This document shows positions 46,058 through 55,619 of a stretch of DNA of 64,000 bases, one piece after another; position 1 is the stretch's first letter; each line of letters starts with the position of its first letter. The notes beneath the pieces were generated by a model that was not told the origin of the DNA, made no database searches, and saw only the letters and a list, made by a program, of their open reading frames with translations. Location of the stretch: contig NZ_MOAL01000003.1 of assembly GCF_003731765.1 (NCBI RefSeq), positions 558,001 through 622,000 on the forward strand. The letters are read 5' to 3'. Made by a program: the position numbers and the translations under genes. Origin of the DNA: Pseudomonas chlororaphis (lineage in GTDB: Bacteria; Pseudomonadota; Gammaproteobacteria; Pseudomonadales; Pseudomonadaceae).

Positions 46058-46702
46058 TTAACTGACGTATTCGGGTGTCGCCGGGCCGGAGTAGAGGCTG
46101 TAGCCGCGTTCCCAGTCCGAGTTCAGGTGGCGGTTGCGGAAATCAATGTCGAACAGGGGGCCAGCCGGGGCGTGCTGGCGTGTGCTCATGGCGCTGTTCA
46201 ACTCGCGCATGTGGGTGAGGAACGCTGGGTAGTCCTCGACGTACACGCAGTCTTCCCGGGCAAAGCGCAGGCTGACCGTGGCGTTGCAGATCACCGCGAG
46301 GTTCAGGGTCAGGCCGGGGCCGACGCTGAGGCGGCCGCCAATGTCATAGATCCGGTCGCCGGGTGCCGGGGGCTGGCCCCAGGCTTTGTCGATGCTGTGC
46401 CGGTGGCCCTCGATGTCGACGGTCAGTGACGACTCGTAGCCCTTGACCTGTTCGAAGTGCACCTCGGCCTTTTGCACAATCAGAAAACTGTCGTCGTCCG
46501 CTGGCGGCACCCAGTCCGGCGCTTGTTGCGCCAGGCTGTCGATCACCGGATCGTCGAGGCGGTTGAGGACGATGTTGAACAGGGTGAAGTGGAAGTGCTC
46601 AAGCAGGGCCTCGTTCAGCCCGATGTCGATGTAGGTGGTCAGCCCGCCGGCATTGGCGTAGTCGATGGCGCCGAAGGCGTGGCTGATGTCCAGTTCGATC
46701 AT
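46058..46702 (-). CDS. Conserved hypothetical protein next to retS
   Basis: This 214-residue soluble protein has no recognised domain, signal peptide or membrane segment. It begins MIELDISHAFGAIDYANAGGLTTYIDIGLNEALLEHFHF and ends in a polar region (NRHLNSDWERGYSLYSGPATPEYVS). It lies 14 bases downstream of retS and probably shares its transcript. A gene of unknown function also occupies this place in P. aeruginosa (PA4857), by memory. Function is unknown. Confidence 0.75.
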   Translation of the reverse strand: MIELDISHAFGAIDYANAGGLTTYIDIGLNEALLEHFHFTLFNIVLNRLDDPVIDSLAQQAPDWVPPADDDSFLIVQKAEVHFEQVKGYESSLTVDIEGHRHSIDKAWGQPPAPGDRIYDIGGRLSVGPGLTLNLAVICNATVSLRFAREDCVYVEDYPAFLTHMRELNSAMSTRQHAPAGPLFDIDFRNRHLNSDWERGYSLYSGPATPEYVS

Positions 46703-46716
46703 GGGGCCCGGCCGGT

Positions 46717-49509
46717 TCAGGTGGTTTGCGCGGGCGCGCGGTCACGCAGGTCGCGCTGTGCCACCCAGTGCTCAACCAGGTCGCGCAGCTGCGAGAGTTC
46801 CACCGGCTTGGCCATGTGCCCATCCATGCCGGCCTGGCGCGCGCGCTCTTTGTGTTCGGCGAGGATGTGCGCGGTCAGGGCCACCACCGGGGTGCGGATC
46901 CGCTGGTTACCGACTTCCCACGCCCGCAGTTGCTGGGTGGCGGAAAAACCGTCGAGCACCGGCATTTCGCAGTCCATCAGCACCAGGTCGTAACGCTGGG
47001 CCTTCATCGCCAGCAGGGCCTCTTCGCCGTTGCTGGCGGTGTCGGGTTGCAGGTTGAGCTTGCCGAGCATGCCGCGAATGACTTTGGTGGAGATGCTGTT
47101 GTCTTCGGCCACCAGGATGCGGAAGTCGCTGGGCACGGCGACCGCTTCAGCGGCCGCCTGGACCACGCTGGCAGGCGAGGAAGTCGCCGCGGCCTGGCCC
47201 TTGTTGCGCTGGTTCAGTTCGTCGGCCAGGGTGGTCTTGAGGGTGTAGCCGGCCACGGGCTTGGCGAGGATGCGCTTGATCCCGGCGTTGCGGGCGATGA
47301 CCTTGCTCGGCGCGTTACTGATGCCGGTGAGCATGATCAGCAGGATGTCGTGGTTCAGGCTTGGGTCTTCCTTGATCTTCGCCGCCAGCTGCATGCCGGT
47401 CATGCCGGGCATGTTCTGGTCCAGCAGCACCACGTCGAAGTAGTCCCGCAGGTGCGCCTTGGTCCGCAGCAGGGCCAGGGCTTCCTTGCCCGATGGCACG
47501 GCACTGACGTTCAGGCCCCAGGCGCTGCATTGCTGCACCAGGACCTTGCGGCAGGTGTCGTTGTCGTCCACCACCAGCACCCGGGCGTCTTGCAGCGGGC
47601 CATCGAGGTCGGCGGTCGGGTGCTCCAGGCGCTCTGGGTCCAGGGGCAGGGTCAGCCACAGGGTGCTGCCCTGGTTGGCGCTGCTTTTGATGCCGAACTC
47701 GCCGTGCATCAACAGCACCAGTTGCCGAGCGATCACCAGGCCCAGGTTGCCACCCAGCCGCGTGGCGGCGAGGAAGTTCTTGCTGTGCAGTTCGGTGTGC
47801 AGCAGGGCGTCACGCTCTTCGGCGTCCATCGGCTGGCCGCTGTCCTGCACGGCGATGCGCAGGCGCGGTTTGCTGCTGCGTTCGTCGAGGGCGACCACGA
47901 TCAGCACTTCGCCTTCGTCGGTCTTCTTCAGGGCGTTTTCCAGCAGGCTCAGCAGCGCCTGGCGCAGGCGCGTGGGGTCGCCGCTGATGACCCGCGGCAC
48001 CTGGGGCTGGATAAAACTGATGAGCTCGACGTTCTGCTGCTCGGCCTTGGCGCGGAAGATGCTCAGGCAGTCTTCGATCAAGGCGTTGAGGTCGAACTGC
48101 ACGTCGTCCAGTTCGATCTGCCCGGACTCCAGCTTGGAGATGTCGAGGATCTCGTTGATCAGGGTCAGCAGTTCATTGCCAGCGCTGTGGATGGTCTGCA
48201 CGTAGTCCCGCTGCTTGACCGACAACGGCGTGCCCAGCAGCAGTTCGGTCATGCCCAGCACGCCGTTCATCGGTGTGCGGATCTCATGGCTGATCTTGGC
48301 CAGGAACTCGGCCTTGGCGTTGACCTCGGCATTGCTGGCCGCCAGGTCACGGCTTTCGCTGAAGCGGTTTTCGGTGATGCTGCGCTGGCGTTCACCCAGG
48401 GCGATGCTCATCAACAGGCCGCTGACGCAGATCACGCAGAGCAGGGTGATGATCAGCCCTTGCGGCGAAACCAGGGTCAGGCCCAGCAGCGCCGGGAGAA
48501 TCACCAGGGTGCCGAGGTTGAAGATCACCATGGCCAAGACGAACAGGCGGGCCGGACGATAGCCCTTGTGCCAGTGGTAGGCGCCGACGAAGAGCATGCT
48601 CAGGCCGGCGAGGGCCACCAGGGCGTAGGTGATGATGTTCAGCGGCAGGGTGCTGACAAACAGCAACAGCAGGCTGCACAGGCCGACCAGCAGGATATCC
48701 CCCAGCAGCAGGCGGTTCAGCGGGTGCGGGCCCAGGGGCGCGAAGTAGCGGTAGGCGAACATCAGGCCGCAGGGCGCGGTGAGCAACAGCGCCAGATAGG
48801 CCCCGGGTGTTTGCAGGGCCGACATGCTCGGCATCCAGGGGCTGAGCAGGTTGAGCAGCATCAGCAGGCTGAGGGACAGCAGGATTTCACAGGCCGCCAG
48901 CCACAGGCTGCTTCTGGAGCGGGTGTAGGCATAGCGCGTGAGGTTGTGCAGGATCAGCATCGCCAGGCAGCCGAACAGCAGGCCATAGATCAGCGTCTGG
49001 CTCTGGTTGGCGGCACTGCTCACCGCCGCCTCCAGGGTAATGTAAGGCCGTAACTGGTGGTCGGAGACCAGGCGCAGGTAGACGTCCAGGGTTTTCTGGC
49101 TTTGCGGCAGCGGCAGCATCAAGTCGCTGCTGGGCAGCAGGGGAGTATCGGTCTGGGGGTGGGCAGTGCCGGCGTTCTGTTGTGCGATCAGCTTGTCGCC
49201 GTCGAGCACATACAGGTTCAGGCGCGACAGGTCCGGCGCGAAGATGCGCAGCAGCTGTTCATGTTGGCCCGGTTGCAGTTTGAAGCGTAACCACAGGGCG
49301 CCATCGGGGTCGGCGGCGGTCAGCTTGTCCAGTTCGATGGGGCTGAACTGGTTGATGTAGCGTGCGGAGCGGATATCACTGAGCTGCAAGTCGGCCTGTT
49401 CGTCGAGCAATACCGACCAGCCACTGCCTTGAGCGGCCTGGGCCGTATGCAAGCAGAGCAGGGTCAACAGGGTGACAGCGAAGCCTACGGCATTCCTGAG
49501 CCAGCGCAC
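46717..49509 (-). CDS. retS: Hybrid sensor kinase RetS
   Basis: This 930-residue protein has a signal peptide (about 1-25), a periplasmic 7TMR-DISMED2 sensing domain (about 30-165), seven membrane helices (about 170-370), a histidine kinase core with His408 in KISHEIRTPMNGVLGM, and two receiver domains (VLVVDDNDTCRKV with DVVLLDQNMPGMTG; ILVAEDNSISTKV with DLVLMDCEMPVLDG). RetS in P. aeruginosa blocks GacS and so switches between acute and biofilm/type VI states. Domain order, length and the purD-purH neighbours support the name. Confidence 0.95.
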   Translation of the reverse strand: MRWLRNAVGFAVTLLTLLCLHTAQAAQGSGWSVLLDEQADLQLSDIRSARYINQFSPIELDKLTAADPDGALWLRFKLQPGQHEQLLRIFAPDLSRLNLYVLDGDKLIAQQNAGTAHPQTDTPLLPSSDLMLPLPQSQKTLDVYLRLVSDHQLRPYITLEAAVSSAANQSQTLIYGLLFGCLAMLILHNLTRYAYTRSRSSLWLAACEILLSLSLLMLLNLLSPWMPSMSALQTPGAYLALLLTAPCGLMFAYRYFAPLGPHPLNRLLLGDILLVGLCSLLLLFVSTLPLNIITYALVALAGLSMLFVGAYHWHKGYRPARLFVLAMVIFNLGTLVILPALLGLTLVSPQGLIITLLCVICVSGLLMSIALGERQRSITENRFSESRDLAASNAEVNAKAEFLAKISHEIRTPMNGVLGMTELLLGTPLSVKQRDYVQTIHSAGNELLTLINEILDISKLESGQIELDDVQFDLNALIEDCLSIFRAKAEQQNVELISFIQPQVPRVISGDPTRLRQALLSLLENALKKTDEGEVLIVVALDERSSKPRLRIAVQDSGQPMDAEERDALLHTELHSKNFLAATRLGGNLGLVIARQLVLLMHGEFGIKSSANQGSTLWLTLPLDPERLEHPTADLDGPLQDARVLVVDDNDTCRKVLVQQCSAWGLNVSAVPSGKEALALLRTKAHLRDYFDVVLLDQNMPGMTGMQLAAKIKEDPSLNHDILLIMLTGISNAPSKVIARNAGIKRILAKPVAGYTLKTTLADELNQRNKGQAAATSSPASVVQAAAEAVAVPSDFRILVAEDNSISTKVIRGMLGKLNLQPDTASNGEEALLAMKAQRYDLVLMDCEMPVLDGFSATQQLRAWEVGNQRIRTPVVALTAHILAEHKERARQAGMDGHMAKPVELSQLRDLVEHWVAQRDLRDRAPAQTT

Positions 49510-49568
49510 GGCGAGATCCCTTCGTTGGTTGATGCCTGATTATAACTATGCGCGGCGCCATAACCGCG

Positions 49569-49593
49569 CGGCAAGGGCCAGGGGCCCTTGCCG
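49569..49593 (-). terminator. 11-bp hairpin after purD
   Basis: CGGCAAGGGCC (49569-49579) pairs perfectly with GGCCCTTGCCG (49583-49593) around AGG, 17 bases past the purD stop. A further GC-rich dyad follows before retS. There is no T-run, but stem strength and position favour termination. Confidence 0.6.
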
Positions 49594-49609
49594 ATGACCA
49601 GGGCTGAGC

Positions 49610-50905
49610 TTACTCCTGGTTGTCGCCACGTTCACGGGCAATAGCGCGGTAGCCGATATCCTTGCGGTAGAAGCAACCCGGCCAGTCGATCTTGGCTGCC
49701 AGCTGGTACGCCTGCTGTTGGGCGGCGTCGACGCTGTTGCCCAGTGCGGTGGCGCAAAGCACGCGTCCGCCGGAAGTGACCACCTGGCCGTCCTTGAGGG
49801 CGGTACCCGCGTGGAAGACTTTGCCTTCCAGTGCAGCCGCCGCGTCCAGACCCTGGATCACGTCACCTTTGGCGTAGTCGCTCGGGTAGCCACCGGCTGC
49901 CAGGACGATGCCCAGGCTTGGGCGTGGGTCCCACTGGGCCTCGACTTTATCCAATGCCTGGGCCAAGGCCGCTTCCACCAGCAGCACCAGGCTCGATTGC
50001 AGGCGCAGCATCACCGGTTGGGTTTCCGGATCGCCGAAGCGGCAGTTGAACTCGATGACTTTCGGGTTGCCGGCCTTGTCGATCATCAGACCGGCGTAAA
50101 GGAAGCCGGTGTAGACGTTGCCTTCGTCGGCCATGCCGCGCACGGTCGGCCAGATCACCAGGTCCATGACCCGCTGATGCACTTCGGCCGTGACCACAGG
50201 GGCCGGGGAGTAGGCACCCATGCCGCCGGTGTTCGGGCCAGTGTCGCCGTCGCCGACGCGTTTGTGGTCCTGGCTGGTGGCCATCGGCAGTACGTTCTTG
50301 CCGTCGACCATGACGATGAAGCTGGCTTCTTCGCCGTCGAGGAATTCCTCGATCACCACGCGGGAACCGGCTTCGCCGAAAGCGTTGCCAGCCAGCATGT
50401 CGCGCACGGCGTCTTCGGCTTCGGCCAGGGTCATGGCGACGATCACGCCTTTACCAGCGGCCAGGCCGTCGGCCTTGATCACGATCGGTGCGCCTTTTTC
50501 ACGCAGGTAAGCCAGGGCCGGCTCGATCTCGGTGAAGTTCTGGTAATCGGCGGTCGGGATCTTGTGGCGTGCCAGGAAATCCTTGGTGAAGGCTTTCGAA
50601 CCTTCCAGCTGGGCGGCGCCAGCGGTCGGGCCGAAGCAATCCAGGCCGCGCTCGCGGAACAGGTCGACCACACCGGCCACCAGCGGCACTTCCGGGCCAA
50701 CGATGGTCAGGGACACATTCTTCTCGGCGAAATCCGCCAACTGCTCCAGGGCCAGGACGTCGATGGCAACGTTCTCGCACTTGGCTTCGATGGCGGTGCC
50801 GGCGTTGCCGGGGGCCACGAATACTTTTTCGACCCGTGGGTCCTGAGCGACTTTCCAGGCCAGGGCGTGTTCACGACCGCCGCTACCAATGATCAGTACA
50901 TTCAT
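49610..50905 (-). CDS. purD: Phosphoribosylamine-glycine ligase
   Basis: This 431-residue ATP-grasp enzyme makes glycinamide ribonucleotide in purine synthesis. It starts MNVLIIGSGGREHALAWKVAQDPRVEKVFVAPGNAGT and includes KADGLAAGKGVIVA, the GDGDTGPNTGGMGAYSPAP loop and FNCRFGDPETQPVM metal ligands. It follows purH in the same direction but with a 189-bp spacer holding a long palindrome rather than the usual short gap. Confidence 0.98.
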   Translation of the reverse strand: MNVLIIGSGGREHALAWKVAQDPRVEKVFVAPGNAGTAIEAKCENVAIDVLALEQLADFAEKNVSLTIVGPEVPLVAGVVDLFRERGLDCFGPTAGAAQLEGSKAFTKDFLARHKIPTADYQNFTEIEPALAYLREKGAPIVIKADGLAAGKGVIVAMTLAEAEDAVRDMLAGNAFGEAGSRVVIEEFLDGEEASFIVMVDGKNVLPMATSQDHKRVGDGDTGPNTGGMGAYSPAPVVTAEVHQRVMDLVIWPTVRGMADEGNVYTGFLYAGLMIDKAGNPKVIEFNCRFGDPETQPVMLRLQSSLVLLVEAALAQALDKVEAQWDPRPSLGIVLAAGGYPSDYAKGDVIQGLDAAAALEGKVFHAGTALKDGQVVTSGGRVLCATALGNSVDAAQQQAYQLAAKIDWPGCFYRKDIGYRAIARERGDNQE

Positions 50906-50967
50906 TTCAAAAACCTCGGATGACGCTAATTCTGTTTTAGAACCTAGAGCGCTTCACGCCATAGGAG

Positions 50968-51084
50968 GTTGCAATGACGCCGGTAGATGCAAGGCGGAGC
51001 CCACCTCGATGAGCGCAGTTGCCTGTTGGCAATGAGCATCATCGGGATGGGCTCCAACGCAGCAGATGCCGGTGTCAGTGCGAC
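50968..51084. ncRNA. Long nested palindrome in the purH-purD spacer, candidate structured RNA or MITE-like repeat
   Basis: Three nested arms are visible. GTTGCAATGACGCCGG (50968-50983) pairs with CCGGTGTCAGTGCGAC (51069-51084) with three mismatches. GGAGCCCA (50996-51003) pairs exactly with TGGGCTCC (51048-51055) and continues CCTCGATGA against TCATCGGG. TTGCC (51019-51023) pairs with GGCAA (51028-51032) around TGTT. The element starts about ten bases after the purH stop and would fold into one extended hairpin in either strand. Confidence 0.65.
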
Positions 51085-51094
51085 CGTTGTCGTA

Positions 51095-52702
51095 TCAGTG
51101 ACGGAAATGACGCATGCCGGTGAAGACCATGGCGATGCCGGCTTCGTCGGCAGCGGCAATCACCTCTGCATCACGCATCGAACCGCCTGGCTGGATCACG
51201 GCGGTGATGCCGACCTTGGCGGCATTGTCCAGGCCGTCGCGGAACGGGAAGAATGCGTCGGAGGCCATGACCGAACCAGCGACCTGCAGACCGGCGTGCT
51301 CGGCCTTGATGGCGGCGATGCGGGCGGAGTTCACGCGGCTCATCTGGCCGGCGCCGACACCGATGGTCTGGCGGTTCTTGGCGTAGACGATGGCGTTGGA
51401 TTTAACGTACTTGGCGACTTTCCAGGCGAAGATCAGGTCATTGATCTCTTGCTCGGTCGGGGCGCGTTTGGTCACGACTTTCAGGTCATCGGCGCTGATC
51501 ATGCCGATATCACGGCTCTGGACCAGCAGGCCGCCGTTGACGCGCTTGTAGTCCCAGGCCGCAGCGCGGTCAGCCGACCACTCGCCACAGGCCAGCAGGC
51601 GCACGTTGGCTTTGGCGGCGACGATGGCGCGGGCTTCTTCGCTCACCGACGGGGCGATGATCACTTCGACGAACTGACGCTCGACGATGGCTTTGGCGGT
51701 TTCAGCATCCAGTTCGCGGTTGAAGGCGATGATGCCGCCGAAGGCCGACTCGGTGTCGGTGGCGTAGGCCAGTTCGTACGCCTGGCGGATACCGCCTTCA
51801 GCGTCCGGGCTCACGGCCACGCCGCACGGGTTGGCGTGCTTGACGATGACGCAGGCTGGTTTGACGAAGCTCTTCACGCATTCCAGCGCGGCGTCGGTGT
51901 CGGCCACGTTGTTGAACGACAGCTCTTTGCCTTGCAGCTGGGTCGCGGTGGCGATGCCCACTTCGGCCGGCTTGGCTTCTACGTAGAACGCCGCGCTCTG
52001 GTGCGGGTTCTCGCCGTAGCGCATTTCCTGGGCCTTGATGAACTGGCTGTTGAAGGTGCGCGGGAATTCGCTGCGACCTTCTGTGCTGAGGGTTTCAGCG
52101 GCCTGGTTCACGGTGCCCATGTAGTTGGCGATCATGCCGTCGTAGGCGGCGGTGTGTTCGAACGCCTTGAGCATCAGGTCGAAACGCTGGGCGTAGGTCA
52201 GGCCGCCGGCCTTGAGGCCTTCCAGGACGCTGGCGTAGTCGCTGGCGTTCACCACGATGGCCACGTCTTTGTGGTTCTTGGCTGCCGAGCGAACCATGGT
52301 CGGGCCGCCGATATCGATGTTCTCGATGGCGGTCGGCAGGTCGCAGCCTGGCTTGTTGATGGTGGCTTCGAACGGGTACAGGTTGACCGCTACCAGATCG
52401 ATCGGCTTGATGCCGTGCTCGTTCATGATGGCGTCGTCGATGCCGCGACGGCCGAGGATGCCGCCGTGGATTTTCGGGTGCAGGGTCTTCACCCGGCCGT
52501 CCATCATTTCCGCAAAACCGGTGTAATCCGCGACTTCCACTGCGGCCACGCCGTTGTCCTGCAGCAGCTTGAAGGTCCCGCCGGTGGAGAGGATCTCCAC
52601 GCCCAGGGCTTCCAGCTCCTTGGCGAATTCGAGGATCCCGGTCTTGTCGGACACACTGATCAAGGCGCGGCGGATCGGCAGGCGGGTAGTCTGGTCGGTC
52701 AT
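51095..52702 (-). CDS. purH: Bifunctional AICAR transformylase / IMP cyclohydrolase
   Basis: This 535-residue enzyme catalyses the last two steps to IMP. The start [30 protein letters not shown] at 52702 is the family start, with GGAAA upstream; an earlier ATG adds 11 atypical residues. Motifs include [15 protein letters not shown] in the cyclohydrolase half, and [11 protein letters not shown] and [31 protein letters not shown] in the transformylase half. The upstream fis terminator separates it from fis. Confidence 0.97.
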   Translation of the reverse strand: MTDQTTRLPIRRALISVSDKTGILEFAKELEALGVEILSTGGTFKLLQDNGVAAVEVADYTGFAEMMDGRVKTLHPKIHGGILGRRGIDDAIMNEHGIKPIDLVAVNLYPFEATINKPGCDLPTAIENIDIGGPTMVRSAAKNHKDVAIVVNASDYASVLEGLKAGGLTYAQRFDLMLKAFEHTAAYDGMIANYMGTVNQAAETLSTEGRSEFPRTFNSQFIKAQEMRYGENPHQSAAFYVEAKPAEVGIATATQLQGKELSFNNVADTDAALECVKSFVKPACVIVKHANPCGVAVSPDAEGGIRQAYELAYATDTESAFGGIIAFNRELDAETAKAIVERQFVEVIIAPSVSEEARAIVAAKANVRLLACGEWSADRAAAWDYKRVNGGLLVQSRDIGMISADDLKVVTKRAPTEQEINDLIFAWKVAKYVKSNAIVYAKNRQTIGVGAGQMSRVNSARIAAIKAEHAGLQVAGSVMASDAFFPFRDGLDNAAKVGITAVIQPGGSMRDAEVIAAADEAGIAMVFTGMRHFRH

Positions 52703-52732
52703 CTCAATTTCCATCAAAAGCAAAGGAGTCAG

Positions 52733-52767
52733 CAAAAAAGGCGACCGTTTTTTACGCGGGCGCCTTT
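52733..52767 (-). terminator. Rho-independent terminator of fis
   Basis: On the minus strand AAAGGCG (from 52761-52767) pairs with CGCCTTT (from 52737-52743), followed by a run of T (52734-52739 are A on the plus strand). It begins 17 bases past the fis stop. Confidence 0.75.
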
Positions 52768-52784
52768 CTGGTTTGATTGAATGC

Positions 52785-53105
52785 TTACAACAAATCGTAC
52801 TGCTTGAGTTTCTTGCGCAGGGTGCCGCGGTTCAGGCCCAACAGCTCGCTGGCTTTGGTCTGATTGCCCTTGACGTAGTTCATCACGCTTTCGAGCAAGG
52901 GAGCCTCGACTTCGGAGAGCACCAGGTTGTACACGTCCGTGACGGCCGCGCCCTCAAGGTGGGCGAAATAATTGTGCAGCGCCTTCTCGACACTCCCGCG
53001 AAGGGTCTGACCTTCTTCGCTCGGCGTATTGAGGTGCTGTTTCAAATTCACGTTGTCGCTCACGGGTGCTGTTCCACTCACTAAAGTCTCGGTCATCATC
53101 GTCAT
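52785..53105 (-). CDS. fis: DNA-binding protein Fis
   Basis: This 106-residue nucleoid protein and global regulator has a C-terminal helix-turn-helix, [23 protein letters not shown], nearly invariant in Fis. The middle ([35 protein letters not shown]) forms the dimer helices. Its ATG overlaps the dusB stop by four bases, the conserved dusB-fis operon of gammaproteobacteria. Confidence 0.97.
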   Translation of the reverse strand: MTMMTETLVSGTAPVSDNVNLKQHLNTPSEEGQTLRGSVEKALHNYFAHLEGAAVTDVYNLVLSEVEAPLLESVMNYVKGNQTKASELLGLNRGTLRKKLKQYDLL

Positions 53106-54115
53106 GCGGCCACCCCCTCTCCGTCCCCTGTCACCAGGCTCTTGTAACGCTCGGCAAAGAACTCACGAACGTTGGCGCATTGTGCTTCCGTATCTTCCAA
53201 ACGATTGAAGTGGGCGCGAAACTCCCTGGCGCCCGGCAGGGTTGCGAGATACCAGCCCACATGCTTGCGCGCAATGCGTACGCCCATGACATCCCCATAG
53301 AAGGCATGCAGCGCGGCCAGGTGCTCTAGCAGAATACGTTCCACCTCGATCAGTTCCGGTGCCGGGAGGGTTTCACCGGTCCGCAGAAAGTGCTCGATCT
53401 CACGAAAAATCCATGGCCGCCCTTGAGCGGCCCGGCCGATCAACAGCCCGTCGGCGCCGGTGGCGTGCAGCACGCGCCGGGCCTTCTCGGGGGAGTCGAT
53501 ATCGCCATTGGCGAACACCGGGATCGACACCGCCTGCTTGATCGCGGCAATGGTGTCGTACTCGGCTTCTCCGGTGTACAGGTCGGCGCGGGTCCGACCG
53601 TGGACCGCCAATGCCGTGATGCCTGCCTGTTCGGCGATCTTCGCCACCGTCAGGCCATTCTTGTTCGCCCGGTCCCAGCCGGTGCGGATTTTCAGGGTAA
53701 CCGGGACATCAACCGCTGCCACGACGGCATGCAGGATCTCCCTCACCAGGTCTTCGTCTTTCAGCAACGCGGAACCGGCGGCCTTGTTGCAGACCTTCTT
53801 TGCCGGACAACCCATGTTGATATCAATAATCTGTGCACCCAACTCGACGTTGGCGCGGGCGGCCTCCGCCAGCATTTGTGCATCGCCACCGGCGATCTGC
53901 ACCGAGCGCGGCTCGGGATCGCCTTCGTGGATCATTCGCAGCCGCGACTTGCGGCTGTTCCACAAGCTCATGTCGCTGGTGACCATTTCCGAAACTACAA
54001 GGCCGGCGCCCAATCGCTTGCACAGCTGACGAAAGGGCTGGTCTGTAACCCCCGCCATCGGGGCGAGAATCAAGCCGTTGGGCAATGTATATGGGCCGAT
54101 GCGTACCGCCGACAT
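53102..54115 (-). CDS. dusB: tRNA-dihydrouridine synthase B
   Basis: This 337-residue FMN enzyme reduces uridine in tRNA. It starts [38 protein letters not shown] and includes the catalytic Cys in [19 protein letters not shown] and the flavin-binding [18 protein letters not shown]. It is the first gene of the dusB-fis operon. Confidence 0.97.
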   Translation of the reverse strand: MSAVRIGPYTLPNGLILAPMAGVTDQPFRQLCKRLGAGLVVSEMVTSDMSLWNSRKSRLRMIHEGDPEPRSVQIAGGDAQMLAEAARANVELGAQIIDINMGCPAKKVCNKAAGSALLKDEDLVREILHAVVAAVDVPVTLKIRTGWDRANKNGLTVAKIAEQAGITALAVHGRTRADLYTGEAEYDTIAAIKQAVSIPVFANGDIDSPEKARRVLHATGADGLLIGRAAQGRPWIFREIEHFLRTGETLPAPELIEVERILLEHLAALHAFYGDVMGVRIARKHVGWYLATLPGAREFRAHFNRLEDTEAQCANVREFFAERYKSLVTGDGEGVAA

Positions 54116-54320
54116 AGGACTTCCCTGTTGTGGGGCCGGATCATGAGAGTTCGAAAAAGGGTTGGCATGATACCCGCTCTCGATGACCGGATAAAGGCTG
54201 AATTGGATAAAATCTGAACAGTTATTCCGTTATCGCCAAGGGTTCTGTCTGGCGCCTGGTTTCAGAAAACTGACGTCAATCCGCATTCGGCCTTCAGCCT
54301 ACGCAATCGGCTCACTCGGC
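54116..54320 (-). promoter_or_regulatory. Upstream region of dusB-fis with candidate promoter
   Basis: On the minus strand TTTATC (54190-54195) is followed after 17 bases by TATCAT (54167-54172), a moderate sigma-70 match about 50 bases before the dusB start. The far end contains direct repeats of GGCTCACTC just past the DUF3426 stop. No gene was seen here. Confidence 0.4.
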
Positions 54321-55589
54321 TCACTCGGGTGAGTGGAAGCTCAGACTGTAGTTCACCGCCTTCGGTCCTGGATCAAGAATATCCAGGGCAATGTGGATCG
54401 GCGTCTGCGGGGGCATGTCCGTCTGCCCTTGAAGGTCGCCGCCCAGGTACTCGCCGGGCTTGAAGCTGCGGCTGGCGAGCAGGTGGCCATTGAGGTCGGC
54501 GAAGCGCAGTTCCAGCAGCGGGAAGGGTTGGGTGAACTGCGCACGGTTGTAGATGATGGCGTCCACCACCAAGGCTCCGTTGAACTCCGGATGGCTGCGC
54601 ACCACCAGGTTGCTGCTCTTGATTCGGGCGATATCCACCCGCGACGGTACTTTGCAGCCCAGTTCCGGGCACAACTGCTGGAACCACGGCCGGTACTGGT
54701 CCTGGCGCGCCAGTTCGTCGAAGTGGTAGGCGATGTACTGGCCCGCCAGGCCGGCGGCGGCCAGCAGGATCAGCAGGCACCAGAGCAGGCGTCGGCCCCA
54801 GGGCGAGCGCCGCCGCTGCCAGTCCAAGTGAATGGGGTCATCTTCCAGGTCTTGCAGCACATCGTCCTGGACTTCCGGTTCGCTGCGGGCGCGACGGGCT
54901 TTCGGATGGCTGGCCGGCACGACCTCGGTGTCGCTGCTGAGGGGCGTGTGGTGCTCCAGGGGCTCCAACTCGGCATCCAGTTGCAACTTGGGTGTCCTGG
55001 GCTCGTCGTCCAGGTCGTCGAGGTTGAAGGACAGCGAAGGCTCGGTGCGGCCTGGCTTAGCGGGCTCGACCGCCGGTGATGGGGCTTTGCTTTCAACCGG
55101 CAGCGGCACTTCGGCCAGCTCGTCGTGTTCGGCACTGGTGGCGCTCAGGCGGCTGTCGGGCCAGTGTTCTTCATCGGCATCCGGCGAGTCGCGGCGGGCG
55201 CTGAGGGATTCGCCCTTGCCCGGCTCCTGGCCAAAGTTCTTGGCCGGCTGGATTTCCCGCTGCTCCAGCTTGGCCAGTTCCTCGTCAAGGTCGAGGTGGT
55301 CCAGGTCCAGTTCAGAGGCCGACCACTGTTTCTGGCTGATGGCTCGCTGGGGGGCTGGCGCGGCGACCGCTGGCGGCGCCGCGGGCGCAGGCGTCGGTGC
55401 GACTGCCGGTGCGGGGCTGTTGACGACGGCTTCCTTGCCAGCGCGTTGCTCAAGCAACTGCCGTGCGGCGTTGAACACCTGCAGGCATGAGCCGCAGCGA
55501 ACCACCCCACGGGCCACGCTCAATTGAGCATGGCTGACGCGGAAGCTGGTTTGGCAATGCGGGCACTGGGTGACGAAGCTGTCGGTCAT
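54321..55589 (-). CDS. Zinc-ribbon and DUF3426 domain membrane protein
   Basis: This 422-residue protein has an MJ0042-type zinc ribbon at the N terminus (CPHC near residue 9, then CGSC near residue 34), a long low-complexity acidic/proline-rich linker, one transmembrane helix (LLWCLLILLAAAGLAGQYIAY, about residue 285), and a C-terminal periplasmic DUF3426 domain ending ALDILDPGPKAVNYSLSFHSPE. Function is unknown. It follows prmA, as in other pseudomonads. The ATG at 55589 (MTDSFVTQCPHC) is the likely start. Confidence 0.85.
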   Translation of the reverse strand: MTDSFVTQCPHCQTSFRVSHAQLSVARGVVRCGSCLQVFNAARQLLEQRAGKEAVVNSPAPAVAPTPAPAAPPAVAAPAPQRAISQKQWSASELDLDHLDLDEELAKLEQREIQPAKNFGQEPGKGESLSARRDSPDADEEHWPDSRLSATSAEHDELAEVPLPVESKAPSPAVEPAKPGRTEPSLSFNLDDLDDEPRTPKLQLDAELEPLEHHTPLSSDTEVVPASHPKARRARSEPEVQDDVLQDLEDDPIHLDWQRRRSPWGRRLLWCLLILLAAAGLAGQYIAYHFDELARQDQYRPWFQQLCPELGCKVPSRVDIARIKSSNLVVRSHPEFNGALVVDAIIYNRAQFTQPFPLLELRFADLNGHLLASRSFKPGEYLGGDLQGQTDMPPQTPIHIALDILDPGPKAVNYSLSFHSPE

Positions 55590-55619
55590 GCGGCCATCCG
55601 GGTTAGGCAAGCGGCCATT

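Noticed and set aside
46726..49053. Open frame of 775 codons on the plus strand opposite retS
   Set aside because: It is Gln/His/Val-rich, low-complexity antisense of a well-supported gene.
50944..51159. Small 71-codon frame in the purH-purD spacer
   Set aside because: It overlaps the 3' end of purH and the palindrome, lacks a ribosome site, and looks non-coding.
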